The position numbers were made by a program, and so were the translations under genes. A DNA stretch of 64,000 nt from Cervus elaphus (taxonomy: Eukaryota; Chordata; Mammalia; Artiodactyla; Cervidae). Position 1 is the first letter of the stretch, and every line of letters begins with the position of its first letter. This document shows positions 63,720-64,000 of the stretch, piece after piece. Where the stretch lies: NCBI RefSeq assembly GCF_910594005.1, contig NC_057838.1:34712001-34776000 (forward strand). The letters are read 5' to 3'. The notes under the pieces are model-generated. The model was given only the letters and a program-made list of their open reading frames with translations. It was not told the DNA's origin and made no database searches.

Positions 63720-64000
63720 GAGCAGAGCCTCAGTTTCCTGGAGCCAGTTGGCTCTCCCAGACCAAAGTCCCAGTGGGGACTTGCCTCTCCAGTGCGGGTC
63801 CCGTGAGCTGGGGTGCTTGATGTGGGACTTGCACCCCTTACTCTTCAGGGAGCAGCTCCGCTTTTGTGATATCCTTCCTACTGGTCAGCACATGGGGGTG
63901 GGGGCCCTGGAAAGATTGTCTTTGTCGCTTTCACCTGTCTCAACATGGCTCCCCCTCCTTTTTTGTGGAAGTGCTGTTCTGTTAATACTAGTCTTGAGGT
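63720..64000. repeat. GC-richer repeat-like sequence, family not assigned
   Basis: Text such as GTGGGACTTGCACCCCTTAC, TTGTGATATCCTTCCTACT and TCACCTGTCTCAACATGGCT recalls a repeat common in ungulate genomes next to old L1 or LTR elements. The window ends within it, so neither its limits nor its family can be given. Confidence 0.35.

Overview
This window is mammalian nuclear DNA, almost certainly from a pecoran ruminant (cattle, sheep, goat, deer or a close relative). The evidence is the repeat content: seven copies of the RTE-type LINE BovB, at least ten members of the Bov-A / Bov-A2 / Bov-tA SINE group, one CHR-type cetartiodactyl tRNA-derived SINE, and a fairly young ruminant L1. Older layers shared by all placental mammals (MIR, L2, MER5A, MER20, old L1/HAL1, LTR-like repeats) lie beneath. 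I see no bacterial or viral feature. No known host protein-coding gene could be recognised; the longer reading frames belong mainly to dead LINE copies.

Layout. 1-3.3 kb: an old plus-strand L1 split by a minus-strand L1, with a Bov-A2 and a poly(A)-only insertion nested inside. 3.6 kb: Bov-tA. 5.05-8.58 kb: a nearly complete BovB whose 5' half is inverted (twin-priming structure). 9.2-11.6 kb: a second BovB with a clean 11-bp target-site duplication. 11.6-18.4 kb: mostly unique DNA with SINEs and one SINE flanked by an unusually long 36-bp direct repeat. 18.4-24.6 kb: an L1 5'-UTR fragment, then two BovB copies head-to-head, forming a large inverted repeat. 25.4-26.6 kb: old L1. 27-32.7 kb: mostly unique. 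32.7-35.1 kb: minus-strand BovB carrying a 67-bp L1 insertion with a perfect TSD. 35-41.5 kb: mostly unique with L2, MIR, MER5A and Bov-tA. 41.6-45.7 kb: old L1/HAL1 broken by a BovB. 45.7-46.0 kb: CHR SINE.

The one place that looks like a host gene start is 46.05-46.35 kb. It is a small CpG-rich block in an otherwise CpG-poor window and carries a TCGCGAGA core-promoter motif. A plausible splice donor follows, then a well-formed candidate internal exon at 46670-46755. Its product is not recognised, and it may be a non-coding transcript. 47-57 kb is mostly unique DNA with MER5A, L2, MIR, MER20 and a short BovB 3' end. At 57339-57848 two 41-bp arms (40 of 41 identical) form a TA-flanked inverted repeat about 510 bp across, which I cannot assign to a known element; it is the best candidate for something undescribed. 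59.1-60.4 kb is a relatively well-preserved L1 3' end, and 62.4-63.7 kb an older L1 with a nested Bov-A2 and a perfect 17-bp hairpin.

The elements do not act together as a pathway. The window records nested retrotransposition: BovB supplied the machinery for Bov-tA/Bov-A type SINEs, and L1 inserted before and after BovB. Family names come from sequence recognition without database access, and edges of old repeats are approximate.
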